64,000 nucleotides of DNA from Oncomelania hupensis (GCA_036898135.1 CM072514.1:13342215-13406214), one strand, 5' to 3'; counted from the stretch's first letter, positions 30,581 to 41,280 are shown. Numbers and translations: made by a program. Notes: generated by a model from the letters alone, not told the origin.

Positions 30581-30645
30581 TCCCCTATACGCACTGTGTC
30601 CGGGGACGTTAATCTACTTAATGAATGAATGAATTTACACAACCG
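30581..30645 (+). repeat. Family D LINE/SINE 3'-end hairpin with (AATG)n tail
   Basis: GTCCCCTATACGC-actg-TGTCCGGGGACGTTAATCT followed by AATGAATGAATGAAT. Same as 13994-14042. Confidence 0.6.
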
Positions 30646-30970
30646 GCAACTAACATTCTTTAAAGTCCATTTCTTGAGCACCTTTATGAGGGAATAATAA
30701 ACAACTTTTTCCTTGACAGACTTTCTAAGTTAGTCTCGCTAGATGGCAGTCTGCAAACAGCGTGGTTCCCTCAGATGCTCAGGTCAGTGGAGAGGCCAGG
30801 TTGTAACCATAGGGCTCCCGGTGGTTCGGTCAGGCCCAGCCACGTCACACTCCAGAGTGGAGATGCCACAATTAGTATACTAAGACATACATGTACACAA
30901 GTGTTGGTTCTTGCATTATTAATCAAACGTAGGTAAAATATCCACATATTCCTCTGCATCCTAGTGCACG
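30646..30970. other. Non-coding, no identified feature
   Basis: Nothing supported. Confidence 0.4.
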
Positions 30971-31345
30971 TTATAAATTTTCTCCGTTCTATCCATTATC
31001 AAGGTCATTCATAAATTACCCCCCTTTATCACGACTGAAATGAACGAACTCTCAAATTATTTCCCTTTATTAAAATTAGAAACAATGTAATTGTAATTTA
31101 TGAATTATCTCCCTTTACAACCATTAAAGACAATTGATCGAATTCCATTTATAAATTATATGCCTTTTCTTAATTATTGACAAAATCGTTTTCATGTTCA
31201 TTTTACTTCTCTTTACAATGCTAGCAAAGAATTCAATATCATACATAAATTACTTACCTTCACAACCTTGCAGATAATCCGATATAAATTATTTCCTTGC
31301 ATTCAAAAGCATACTTTCTCTAATATTTCCTTTCATTCAAAACTG
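30971..31345. repeat. Degenerate ~45-bp array of TAAATTATTTCCCTTT motif
   Basis: Variants of AAATTATYTCCCTTT recur at about 30974, 31013, 31054, 31103, 31153, 31203, 31247, 31286 and 31321, spaced 35-51 bp, often followed by CATTCAAAA or CATTAAA. Resembles the TTATTTCCCTTT motif I know as abundant in mollusc DNA. Confidence 0.55.
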
Positions 31346-32015
31346 TTAAATATATAGATGTTTATACAAATATGTTTGCACCTGAGCAAAATGGCCTCTT
31401 AAGGACTGCCTGCGGGTACTTAAGCTACCGGTGTTAATCCTCGGACACGACGACACAACACAACACAAAGACGGTACAGGTCCGAGTGGATCACAGAATG
31501 CGTACAGCTCTCTTCTCTCTTCGCAGGACATCAGCCCCAGGCCGTCTGGCGGCTGCTTTGCAAGGTGGCCACAGCAGGACTACACAGTGCTTGAGATAGG
31601 TAGCAAAAGGTACACAACCACGGCCCACACAATCCCCCCTTGAAAAACTCTGTTGCCACTCTAGAGTACTTCACTTTCAAAAATCTATTTTCGTGACTCC
31701 CCAAATGAGCTACGTACGGCCGTTTTATTTGCTCGCACTCTCAAATTTAGTGCGCATATCGCTCACTGCAAAACCGTGCACGGGACGTGAAAATACACGC
31801 CTGCACTCATACCCATATAGCAACAGTCTTGACCAGTTCAAGATGACGGAGCAAAACTTTAAAAAAACAAAAAAAACAATGCAGGTGTTGAAATGACATT
31901 ATTTGCAAACTTAGCAATAATCTTTAATTTATTTTCTCTTCCTCACCTTCCACCCTCTATAACAGGCTTAGAAACCTTATTATCACAGGTTTAGAAAACT
32001 GAGTCGGGACAAATA
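31346..32015. other. Non-coding, no identified feature
   Basis: Ordinary sequence; no splice-supported exon. Confidence 0.4.
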
Positions 32016-32020
32016 ATAAT

Positions 32021-32531
32021 TACATTACATTACATGATTATTGCTTTAGGTCTAGCGGACTCTTCTGAGCCAAATCAGGACCGGACAACCCCCGATCCGC
32101 ATAGAAGATCTGCTGAAACAACCCTAGTGGGAAAACTGAAAGCTCTCCACCAGCCAGTCACTTTACAATAAAGACATCCCACGCAGAGGACGCTGAGGCT
32201 ATACTGTAATTTATCGAACCCCCGTTTACAAAAACAAAATAGAATATAAACATCATTATAAATTATCAACAAAACACATACATATAAAATGCCTACATTG
32301 CTAAATTTTAATAATAACATCATAGGAAGCCCTAGTGACCACCTGGCAGAAAGCGTCCAATATTCCCAAGCTGATCTAACAGACTTCACACACAAATAAG
32401 GAGTCTTGTCCCGGAAGAGTTTTCAAGAAAAAAGGTAGGTGACTGGTCTAGTAAAGAAGAAGATAGTATAGCAGATTGATAGAACAGAGCAGGAATGAGA
32501 AAGAACAAATGAGATAGACAGCGACAGTGAG

Positions 32532-32535
<4 letters not shown>
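32021..32535 (-). mobile_element. Family A element, ~515 bp
   Basis: (TACAT)n tail at left, hairpin CTAGCGGACTC, ends in the AGACAGCGACAGTGAGAT region at right. The target appears to be an ATAATAAT-type site: AATAATAAT at 32012-32020 and the microsatellite beginning at 32535. Confidence 0.8.
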
Positions 32536-32623
<88 letters not shown>

Positions 32624-32649
32624 TATTATTAATAATAATAATAATAATA

Positions 32650-32699
<50 letters not shown>
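32535..32699. repeat. (AAT)n-(ATT)n self-complementary microsatellite
   Basis: ~38 AAT units followed by ~17 ATT units; the halves can pair as a hairpin. Confidence 0.95.
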
Positions 32700-32747
32700 G
32701 TGTGGGCCAGTGCTTTGAGCCCTCGTCATGGCTATTTTATTAAACTG

Positions 32748-33020
32748 TCCTTCTATAGCGCTTATCTATAGCGCTTTCCAGACTCAAGAGCTGCTCAAGG
32801 CGCCGATTGATACAGAATCTAACTCAAACTGGGTCCCCTAGCTGCCTTACAGCGTAATGTCTGAGCACAAACCTGGACCGCCGGGGATGAGGAAGGAAGG
32901 ACCTAGTGCTACCAGGGAGTATCACTGTAAGTGGAATTCACCCGTCTGGAACATGAGCGTCAAGATCTTTAAAATCCATGCACAAGCAAGACCTCGGTTT
33001 GTATTCTCATCCGACTGAAA
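32748..33020 (-). repeat. Family B repeat
   Basis: TATAGCGCTTTCCAGACTCAAGAGCTGCTCAAGGCGC through GGACCTAGTGCT, CGTCTGGAACATGAGCG, ATCTTTAAAATCC, AAGACCTCGG. Confidence 0.8.
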
Positions 33021-33480
33021 TCAGTGGATTCGCAAGAGGACGGGACAGAGGTCATAGACCTGTGGGTTTTGTGTTTTTTAGAGGGTAGTAACCTGCTTCC
33101 GCTGGTCAGAACTGCTCGCTGTGGTCAGTACCTGAGTGACTTAAGGGGCTGTTAAGATAATGAAGCTGGCAGCAGCAGGCCGGGTTAATAACTGATGACT
33201 CGCCTCACGGCGAGTGACCACGCTTTGACCTGACACCATGCACAGTGGTCAAGACTGGGCCACACCGTCCACCAGCGTTTGTCCAACACCCACCTTTACT
33301 GCGTCCCTTGTTTTTCTACCAGCTTCCCTTCTTCTCTTTCGTTTGGTTCAGGCCATTTTCAGTGTGTAGGGGAAGAAACAAACAGATTGATATAATTATA
33401 TCAATTTAAACAGAATGATAAATGTTTGGGGACGTGACAGGTCAAACCAATGCAATTTTTTAAAAGGAAAAGCTGCGTTC
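33021..33480. other. Non-coding, no identified feature
   Basis: Nothing supported. Confidence 0.4.
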
Positions 33481-33487
33481 ATCCGGT

Positions 33488-33575
33488 TACACACACACAC
33501 ACACACGCACACACTCACACACACTCATACAATCACACACGCACACACACAATCACACACACACACACACACACA
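33488..33575. repeat. (AC)n microsatellite
   Basis: Imperfect CA array. Confidence 0.95.
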
Positions 33576-33684
33576 ATACTTCTCAACAGAAATATCCTCA
33601 TCGTCGCGCATGGAACGCTATGCGAGGCAGCCCAGATAGCAAAGAGATCAGGAAACTAATTACCGACAATTGGCAGGGAGATAA

Positions 33685-33985
33685 CATTACATTACATGAT
33701 TATTACTTTAGGTCCAGCGGACTCTTCCGAGCCAAATCAGGACCAGAGAGCCGTTATCTTAAAATATTATAAAATGGTTCAAATCTTAAAAAACAAGCTT
33801 GGTACTCTTAAATACTCAAACAAACGTTCACATGCAACCTCTTGAAAATTCTTCTTTAAAACTGATGTATTAAAAATACGTTCTCTTCTTCAATCAAATC
33901 ACTAAATTCAGTCTTACCAATAAAATCCAACCAACACAAAACAAGACGACATGATTTATATGCTATAAAACAAACCAACATCATG
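33685..33985 (-). mobile_element. 5'-truncated LINE with family A 3' end (candidate autonomous partner)
   Basis: 301 bp flanked by a perfect 14-bp duplication TGGCAGGGAGATAA (33671-33684 and 33986-33999). On the - strand it encodes a C-terminal peptide with LDFIGKTEFSDLIEEENVF ending at TAA (33856-33858), then a ~105-bp 3' UTR, then exactly the family A 3' end: GGTCCTGATTTGGCTCGGAA, hairpin, (ATGTA)n tail. Upstream of the hairpin it shares nothing with family A. Confidence 0.85.
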
Positions 33986-33989
33986 TGGC

Positions 33990-34130
33990 AGGGAGATAAT
34001 CCTGTCAAATTTCGACCCTAGTGTATGTGTAGGCTGTAAACAAGGGTTGTGGGAACATAACTACAGCAACGTTGACCAATACTGAACAACATTTGGACTG
34101 GAGATAATCCTGTCGAAATTCGATCCTACC
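33990..34130. repeat. Imperfect direct repeat, GGAGATAATCCTGTC
   Basis: GGAGATAATCCTGTCAAATTTCGACCCTA (33992) and GGAGATAATCCTGTCGAAATTCGATCCTA (34099) are near-identical. Confidence 0.7.
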
Positions 34131-34323
34131 GAAGCGAGCACCCAAGTCGCTTATTCTTTTATCTTTATAATCTTGTGGTCTGACTGGTACTGAATGTAAA
34201 TAACTATGTTAATATGTCTTGGTTGTTGAAGTTAACGTGTCCCTTTTACCTGCTCATTTGTTTGAGGCGTTGGACGATCCTTGGGTCAAGCAGCATGTTG
34301 CCGCCTTGGTAGAATTGAATATA

Positions 34324-34326
<3 letters not shown>

Positions 34327-34370
<44 letters not shown>

Positions 34371-34410
34371 TGGGTGTGGGTGTGGGTGTGGGTGTGTGCG
34401 TGTGTGGGCA
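34327..34410. repeat. (GT)n / (GGGTGT)n microsatellite
   Basis: ~20 GT units passing into GGGTGT hexamers. Confidence 0.95.
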
Positions 34411-34534
34411 TGTAGAAACGACGTTACAGTGACACACTCATGGAACTCCACATGGTTTCTTTTGACTTTTTTGGAAGGGCGCCCTATTTTGACGTCAAAA
34501 TAGTTCCCTGCTGAGTTAGAGCTGTTTTAGGCCT

Positions 34535-34607
34535 AGGGTTAGGTTAAGGGTTAGGGTTAGGGTTAGGGTTTGGGTTAGGGGTTAGGGTTAGTGTTAGGGA
34601 TAGGTTC
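34535..34607 (+). repeat. Interstitial telomeric-type repeat (TTAGGG)n
   Basis: About ten TTAGGG units and variants (GGTTAAGGGTTAGGGTTAGG...). Confidence 0.85.
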
Positions 34608-34639
34608 AAAAATTTGAAAATGTCAAAATAATGTCACGA

Positions 34640-35245
34640 AAATGAAAAGTGTGTCAAAATAATCCCTGTTTTTTTTCACAACAGTCATCATAATGTCGTT
34701 TTTACAAAAATGTGTGTGTGTGTGTGTGTGTGTGTGAGGGTGCGCGCGCGCTCGTTTTTATGTTACTTTCTTTTTTTTTTTACTTGCACGTGACTCTTTT
34801 TATTTATTTATTTTTGGTTAAAAACATTTTCCCCCCACCAAACTGATTTTTTTCCTCATTGTTTTATATTGCTCCAGGCATTTATTTACCTTGTAATCGA
34901 CAGCTACTATAGTGTGTAAAGTTTACTCTTGGGTGCATGTATCTGTTTCTCGTTAGTTCATTCATTTATTTCTGCATTACTTTTTTTTTTCCTTTTCGAT
35001 GTTATTGTATTTCTTGTCTCTTATATTATAGTTGTATGTTTGTTTTCTTTTCATTGTTGAGAAGATTAATTAATGTACTTCCGTTTTTATTGCTTTGTAC
35101 TCGTTCCTGTTCGCCAGACATTTCATTGTTATCATTTGTCAAAGGGTAGCACTTATTTAAGCTTTGCTTTTGTGTGCCCTTTATGTTCTCCATGCTGTGT
35201 TTGCTTGTCTCGTGAAAAATAAAATTCTGTTTAAACCAATATAGA
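34640..35245 (+). other. Non-coding T-rich DNA ending in a LINE-like polyadenylation end
   Basis: (GT)n at 34712-34736. Ends GTGAAAAATAAAATTCTGTTTAAACC at ~35213-35238, like the 3' end of polyadenylated LINEs; no coding part is recognisable. Confidence 0.4.
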
Positions 35246-35421
35246 TAGACCTTTTATCGGGTATCGCATTGGGTAAAGCGATGTTCAACGGTGTTGACGC
35301 ATTGGAGGGCGTGAAATAATGTTGAGGAAAACTAAACTGCGCCACTGTTTTCCATCTTCGATGAACTCAAAGCCCACTGATAGGCTGAAGCTGGTAGATT
35401 TTTCTGTCTGAAAATCTAATT

Positions 35422-35424
<3 letters not shown>

Positions 35425-35507
<83 letters not shown>
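35425..35507. repeat. (GA)n microsatellite
   Basis: ~41 GA units. Confidence 0.98.
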
Positions 35508-35508
<1 letters not shown>

Positions 35509-35653
35509 CGGAACACTGGGTGATCCTGTAGAATGGTGTTAGTAACTCCAGGCTCCCAATGAAGGTTTGCCGTCAGAGTCAATAGTTTCACACTGCTTTC
35601 GAAGTATAAGGTATAATTAAGTATATGGTGACTGCGCCTGCTCTATCAAAAGT

Positions 35654-36354
35654 ACCCCTTGGGGTCATGAGCAATCTTGCCACTATAGATTGTTCAAACC
35701 TATAAAGGGAAAAGTGAAAGCCCCAGTTGAAAACCTGTCTTTCCTTTGTAGGCAAGACAGATTCACTGCGGCAACAGTACCCCCGTTGGAGTGCCGGGGG
35801 TTTTAGTATAAATAGTATCCCCACTTTATGGAAATTTAGTGCTTTAAATTCCCACTGTCGCTGTCTTCCTCATTTACTCTTTCCCATTCCTGCTCTGTCC
35901 TATCACTCTGCTATACTTCTTCTTCTTCGCTAGATCAATGACCTACCTTTTTTCTTGAAAACTCTTCCTGGACAAGACTCCTTGTTTGTGTATGAGGTCT
36001 GTTGGATCAGCTTGGGAGTGTTGGACGCTTTCTGCCGGGTGGTCACTGGGGCTTCCTATGATTGTATTATTTAGCAATGTAGGCATTTTATATGTATGTG
36101 TTTTGTTGGTAGTTTATAATGATGTTTGTATTCTATTTTGTTTTTGTAACCGGGGGTTCGAGTAGTTGGGGTAAAGCCTCAGCCGTCCCCTGCGTGGGAT
36201 GTCTTTATTGTAAAGTGACTGGCCGGTGGAGGGCGTTCAATTTTCCCACTGGGGTTGTTTCGGCAGATCTTTTATGCGGATCGGGGGTTGTCCGGTCCTG
36301 ATTTGGCTCGGAAGAGTCCGCTGGACCTAAAGCAACAATCAGTCAATCAATCTA
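35654..36354 (+). mobile_element. Family A element, full length (701 bp)
   Basis: Starts ACCCCTTGGGGTCATGAGC, ends GACCTAAAGCAACAATC with an (AATC)-type tail. Flanked by a perfect 12-bp duplication TCTATCAAAAGT (35642-35653 and 36355-36366). About 95% similar by eye to 12913-13618. Confidence 0.92.
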
Positions 36355-36539
36355 TCTATCAAAAGTCCAATCGGCGCACTGACAGTCGCCGCCACGAAAC
36401 TACTTACTGAGCAAGAAAATGTTACAAGGATTTGGGTAAACTATGGCGACACTAACTTGCATTCTCACTTTCAGAGCCTCACGTGCATCTGTCATATGTC
36501 ATATACTCGGTACATCTGTCGTTGCAGCCGACACAACAC

Positions 36540-36876
36540 TCAACACTATCTACAATGATTGGTTGAGTGTTTATAAGAATTGGGTTGGTCGGGCTGCAAA
36601 ACGTGGGGCTTCAAATATTAATTCTCAAACAATAACGATAACGTTGTCTTCTAAAGAGATTCAAAACTCTATAGAAAATAAATTTACAAAAGAAAGCAAA
36701 CTCAATCGCAACTATGCTAAACCTTGTGGAATTGCTAGATCAGTTTCAAGCGTGGCACATACACTAATATTAAACTCAATTAAACCCAAATATTATAAAA
36801 ATGTGAAATGCATATGCAGTGAGTCTATTTCTGTGAAACATGTATTCATTGCAGTCATATTCCTCCATTTTTGCCA
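36540..36876 (+). mobile_element. Jockey/I-type LINE fragment: RNase H end and zinc knuckle
   Basis: The + frame reads GRAAKRGASNINSQTITITL (the ADRAAK landmark at the end of RNase H in Jockey/I LINEs) and later KNVKCICSESISVKHVF, a CxC...KH knuckle-like motif. The next Cys and continuation lie after the family A insertion (37494-37560). Frame open for ~110 codons but lacks the catalytic RNase H core. Confidence 0.55.
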
Positions 36877-37493
36877 TTACATTACATTACATGGTTATTG
36901 CTTTAGGTCCAGCGGACTCTTCCGAGCTAAATCAGGACCAGAGAAGTGAAAGAGGACTCACCCCTGATCCGCATAAAAGATCTGCCGAAACAACCCTAGT
37001 GGTAACACTGAAGGCAATCTACCAGCCAGTCACTTTGCAATAAAGACATCACACGCAGGGGACGCTGAGAATATACTCGTATTTATCGAACCCCCGTTTA
37101 AGAAAACAAAATAGAATACAAACATCAGTATACAATATCAACAAAACACATATATATAAAATGCCTACATTGCTAAATAATAACATCATAGGAAGCCCCA
37201 GTGACCACCTGGCAGAAAGCGTCCAATATTCTCAAGCTGATCCAACAGACCTCAAACACAAATGAGGAGTTTTGTCCCGGAAGAGTTTTCAAGAGCAAAG
37301 GTAATTGACTGGTGTAGCGAAGAAGATAGTATAGTAGATTTATAGAACAGAGTAGGAATGAGAAAGAACAAAGGATAAAGACAACAACAGTGGGAATTTA
37401 AAGCACTAAATTTCCAGAAAGTGGGGATACTATTTATGCTGAAATCCCCGGCACCCTCCCCCCCCCCCCCCCTCCGATCCCCGGGGGTGCCAC
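36877..37493 (-). mobile_element. Family A element, 617 bp, inserted in LINE fragment
   Basis: (TACAT)n tail at left; right end with a C-run (37457-37472). Flanked by TTTTGCCA at 36869-36876 and 37494-37501 (8 bp perfect; 12 with one mismatch). Confidence 0.85.
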
Positions 37494-37501
37494 TTTTGCC
37501 A

Positions 37502-38280
37502 ACTGATATTCATATTATGGATTTCATTGATAACATAAGTTTTGAGGTAAGCAGATTAGCAGAAGCTTTGGTTGATTCTCCATGCCGTGGCTAGGTTATG
37601 TAATTAGGTATTTTATATTATATGTACGTGGTGCGATAAAGAAGACGTTAATAAAAACAACCCATTTGGTTGAGCGTGACATTACTAGCAGGCAATCGAA
37701 TGTCAAATATGGTCATATTGATGCATCGGAGAAAGGTTCAACGATGTTATACGATGAAGATCAAAATGCAATGATGTGTGTGATTAGGCTTTCACATACT
37801 AAGATGTTGTGTATGTCGAAGCTCTTCGATCCGATAATCAACCTAACCTTGAAGGTGGGGGCATGGGAACGGAAACACCTCGAATACGAACGGTGACTTT
37901 GAAACAGCGTTCCAAAGTTTGATACATTTCACAAGCGTGCAGCATCGCTGGCTTCACACCGTAAGAGATAAAAGCACTTAAAAAATATCTATATTGCCAA
38001 GTGACGGACCTACAAGATGGCGATAAGTGAACTCTGGTCCAGCACAGAAATTGTAGCTGACCCTTTTGGAGGCCATAAAGGTTCGGATAAGTGTTACTGG
38101 TTGTGCATTCCAAACTCGCGCTTCGCTTGACAATCTGGCAGCATCGCTGTGGAGGAGAAGGTTCTTAGCGCCCAAAGTGAAACAAAGCGTGAAACTTTTC
38201 ACCAAGTGTGGGCCTGGGAACTTAATGAGTTCTTCATCATCGTCCTGTACTCAGGAATGGGTCTGGGTCTGTCTGTCTGT
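37502..38280. other. LINE remnant then non-coding DNA
   Basis: 37502-37560 continues the interrupted LINE (ILWISLI). Beyond this nothing is recognised. Confidence 0.4.
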
Positions 38281-38287
38281 CTGTCTT

Positions 38288-38337
38288 CTTTTTCTTCTTC
38301 TTCTTCTTCTTCTTCTTCTTCTTCTTCTTCTTCTTCT

Positions 38338-38388
<51 letters not shown>

Positions 38389-38390
38389 CT
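38288..38390. repeat. (CTT)n(CT)n(CA)n compound microsatellite
   Basis: Three adjacent arrays. Confidence 0.96.
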
Positions 38391-38577
38391 ACACACTCCC
38401 CCTCTCCTTCTAACACTTTTCTGCAGTTTCAATCAGTGAATTAATAAAACTAGTCACTGACACCATGAACTTGGATTCCTGTGTGTCACATTTGTTTCTG
38501 TGTGTCACTTTTGTTTCAGTAACAATTGTCCTATTACATTAGACATATCGATCACTATGTTTTATAGAAGCTGTTTT

Positions 38578-38920
38578 ATCACATCACCAACGACGAAGTC
38601 CGACAGACCATCACACAAGCTATTGGACAACACGATGACATGCTCACAGTGGTGTAAAAACAGAAACTCCGATGGTATGGCCACATCACCAGAGCATCAG
38701 GCCTTGCCAAGACCATCCTGCAAGGCACAGTGCAAGGAGGCAGAAGAAGAGGTATACAGAAAAAGATGTGGGAGGACAACATTCGAGAATGGACTGGCTT
38801 GACACTGAGTGAAGCCATGATGGTTACTGAGAACAGAGAAAGATGGAGCATGCTGGTTAAACGATCATCTATGATGCCCCTACGACCTTCGAGTTACGGG
38901 ATAGGATAGGAAGGATAGGA
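38578..38920 (+). mobile_element. RTE-like LINE 3' fragment
   Basis: ITNDEVRQTITQAIGQHDD region, stop codon in VV*KQKLRWYGH, then RRGIQKKMWEDNIREWTG and the CTTCGAGTTACGGGATAGGATAGG tail. Confidence 0.85.
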
Positions 38921-39094
38921 CAGTTTGTTTTTGAATTGTTTTTTTCCCTCTCATCGCCTTGCTAGCACGGCGATTGTACTGGCACACAAAAATATTTGTC
39001 ATAATTTCAGGTCGCATTCTAACTGAAACATACGTAGCTTTAATCATGCTAAAAGTATTTACGAGATGTTAAGCATATTGAGTGTTTAAATTGT

Positions 39095-39295
39095 TTTAAC
39101 ATAAATTTATTCAACAAACAAACCAGATATTATTACAAGGCAAAACATCAGGGCGCACAAAAGCACAAGGCTTAAATAAGTACTACCCAAATCATAATAA
39201 TGTGTCAAAATATCACTGGCGGACGACAGGAAACAACAACAGAACATTGATAGAAATACAAGAAATTTAAAAAAAAGAAATTTTTATAAAAAGAA
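39095..39295 (-). repeat. Family C repeat
   Basis: Second copy of the sequence at 26917-27140, about 85% alike by eye, immediately left of the LINE at 39527. Confidence 0.75.
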
Positions 39296-39521
39296 AAGGA
39301 AATTTTAGACAAAAAAAGATTTCCAAGTGAAGGGGAAGACAAAAAAAAACAATAGGGGAGGGGGGGTGGGTGCATGATGGTGGTGGGGGAGAGAGGTAGG
39401 GCGTGGAGGGGGAGGGGCGGGTGTGAGAGAGTTATACTTGTGGGAAGAAACTAGTGAGTGTGTTAAAGATCAAAGTTAGAAAGCGAAGTTTGTGGAAAGT
39501 TGTTGAAAATAACATTTGAAA

Positions 39522-39596
39522 ATATAATATAATATAATATAATATAATATAATATAATATAATATAATATAATATAATATAATATAATATAATATG
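39522..39596. repeat. (ATATA)n pentanucleotide, LINE tail
   Basis: About 15 units of AATAT; directly abuts the stop codon of the LINE ORF. Confidence 0.95.
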
Positions 39597-39599
39597 CGG

Positions 39600-41276
39600 T
39601 CAAAATCGGTTACATGAAAGTAAAAATGTGTGAACAGTTGAAAACGTCTTGGCATTTTCTTGCAATGACAATTCTGCATTTCCAAAGAGTAAGGTATTAA
39701 CTTCCCTTAGGATAGGATCTAGAAGACCAATCGTTTGAATACGGGCATCGTCAAACAAAGGACAAAAAAGCAGGAAATGTTCAGACGTTTCGGCCGGGTG
39801 TCCGCAACGGCAAATCGGGTCGTTTATCAAATGGCGACGATACATGTCGTAGTTAAGGTTGCTTACACCCAGCCGAAGCCTGCAATATATAATTTGTTGT
39901 TGTCGTGCACCATGATAATAAAAAGGCGGGACTGCAGAGTCGTCTTTGGAGAGATGTCGTTTAAATAGACTGACTGACGGATTGACTTGAATTTCCTCAG
40001 GGAGTTCATTCCACATGATAGTAGAAGAGGGGACAAAGGAATTTTTGTAGATTTCAATGTTGTGTGCGGGGACTCTACGCTCGAAAGGCCTTCGACGGTG
40101 GTAAGGATTAACTGACGAGACAAGCGGTGGGACCAAGTCGGAAAGATACTCAGGACAGCGCTCATTGACCATTTTATGAAAGGTAAGTAGTTTGTGCCGC
40201 CTACGCCTTTCTTTCAATGGGCAGAGCCCGGATTCCCTGTACAAGGATTCATGGCTAGTTCCCTTTACTGCCCCTACAATTATTCTAATCCCTTCAAGAT
40301 GAAGTTTTTCAAGTGAAGTAGCTTGAGCGTCAGTACAATTGTCCCATATTACATCGCCATAATCAAAATGAGGTAAAACAAAGGACTTATACATGACTTC
40401 GAGGGCTTTTCTGCACAGTTTGTATTTGTATGACCGTAAGCATGCCAGTAGAAGAGTTACCGTCTTAATTATGCTATTTATGTGTATATCCCACTTACAA
40501 TTGTTTTGCAATGTCAGGCCTAGATGTTTATGGTGATCAATTTCAGACAATGTCGTGCTATTAAATATTAGAGGATAGATTGGCAATGTGTCACGTTTAA
40601 AGGTTAAGAGTTCGGTTTTTTGTTCATTGAAAATTACTTTCCATTTTTTTGCCCAATTACTAATTTTCTCTAGGTCTGAATTTAGAATTTCGGCTCGAAT
40701 GTCAGGGTTTTTTAGGGCTAGAGATATGCTAGTGTCGTCAGCAAAGAGTTTGATGATGGATTCAATGTTTACAACAATATCATTAATGTATACAAGAAAT
40801 AATAAAGGTCCCAAGACAGACCCCTGAGGTACGCCTGCGGAGATGGGTTTGTAGGTTGACTTACTGCCTTTGATGACGACGGCTTGTCTACGGTTTTTAA
40901 GATAGTCAACAAAAAACTGAAGAAGTTTGCCTCTTATACCTATAGCTGCTAGTTTAGCTAATAATCCCTTGTGCCATACTCTATCAAAAGCTTTGGATAT
41001 ATCGAAATAGATAGATTGGTTTGTTGTTCCTTTGTTATAGGCCAGGCATATGTCATTATAAATAAAAATTAGCTGATTAATAGTAGAATCGCCCTGTATA
41101 AATCCAGACTGAGATTGAGTTAGAATATTGTTATTGTTCAAAAATGAATACAAATGGATATGGATACAACGTTCAAGGATTTTTCCGATGCAGCTTAAAA
41201 GTGAGATAGGACGGTAGTTAGTACATAATTCAGTGGGACCTTTTTTGTGGATTGGCGTGTTTAAATTGAAATGCAT
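39600..41276 (-). CDS. Retrotransposon reverse transcriptase, 558 codons, partial
   Basis: RNA-directed DNA polymerase of a Jockey-superfamily-like LINE. In order: NYRPISLLSCIGKILE (~20-35), QSGFIQGDST (~56), DISKAFDRVWHKGL (~93), PQGSVLGPLLFLVYIND (~150), LFADDTSISLA with catalytic FADD (~178), HKHLGLTLQNN (~250), HFDYGDVIWDN (~312), WNELPEEIQ (~435), and a C-terminal zinc-knuckle-like C-R-C-x5-T-x2-H-x4-C (~500). No stop or frameshift for 558 codons. Missing: endonuclease and start, the first Met is internal. The clade assignment is inference from motif spacing. Confidence 0.88.
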   Translation of the reverse strand: MHFNLNTPIHKKGPTELCTNYRPISLLSCIGKILERCIHIHLYSFLNNNNILTQSQSGFIQGDSTINQLIFIYNDICLAYNKGTTNQSIYFDISKAFDRVWHKGLLAKLAAIGIRGKLLQFFVDYLKNRRQAVVIKGSKSTYKPISAGVPQGSVLGPLLFLVYINDIVVNIESIIKLFADDTSISLALKNPDIRAEILNSDLEKISNWAKKWKVIFNEQKTELLTFKRDTLPIYPLIFNSTTLSEIDHHKHLGLTLQNNCKWDIHINSIIKTVTLLLACLRSYKYKLCRKALEVMYKSFVLPHFDYGDVIWDNCTDAQATSLEKLHLEGIRIIVGAVKGTSHESLYRESGLCPLKERRRRHKLLTFHKMVNERCPEYLSDLVPPLVSSVNPYHRRRPFERRVPAHNIEIYKNSFVPSSTIMWNELPEEIQVNPSVSLFKRHLSKDDSAVPPFYYHGARQQQIIYCRLRLGVSNLNYDMYRRHLINDPICRCGHPAETSEHFLLFCPLFDDARIQTIGLLDPILREVNTLLFGNAELSLQENAKTFSTVHTFLLSCNRF

Positions 41277-41280
41277 TTCT

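Larger units (their letters stand above)
39522..41280 (-). mobile_element. Non-LTR retrotransposon with intact RT C-terminal ORF
   Basis: 5'-truncated at ~41280. ORF 39600-41276; stop TGA at 39602-39600 is followed by only CCGC before the (ATATT)n tail, so there is essentially no 3' UTR. Tail and ORF belong to the same insertion. Confidence 0.88.

Noticed and set aside
37582..37896. 104-codon + strand frame
   Set aside because: No motif, no splice borders, and the sequence follows a LINE remnant.
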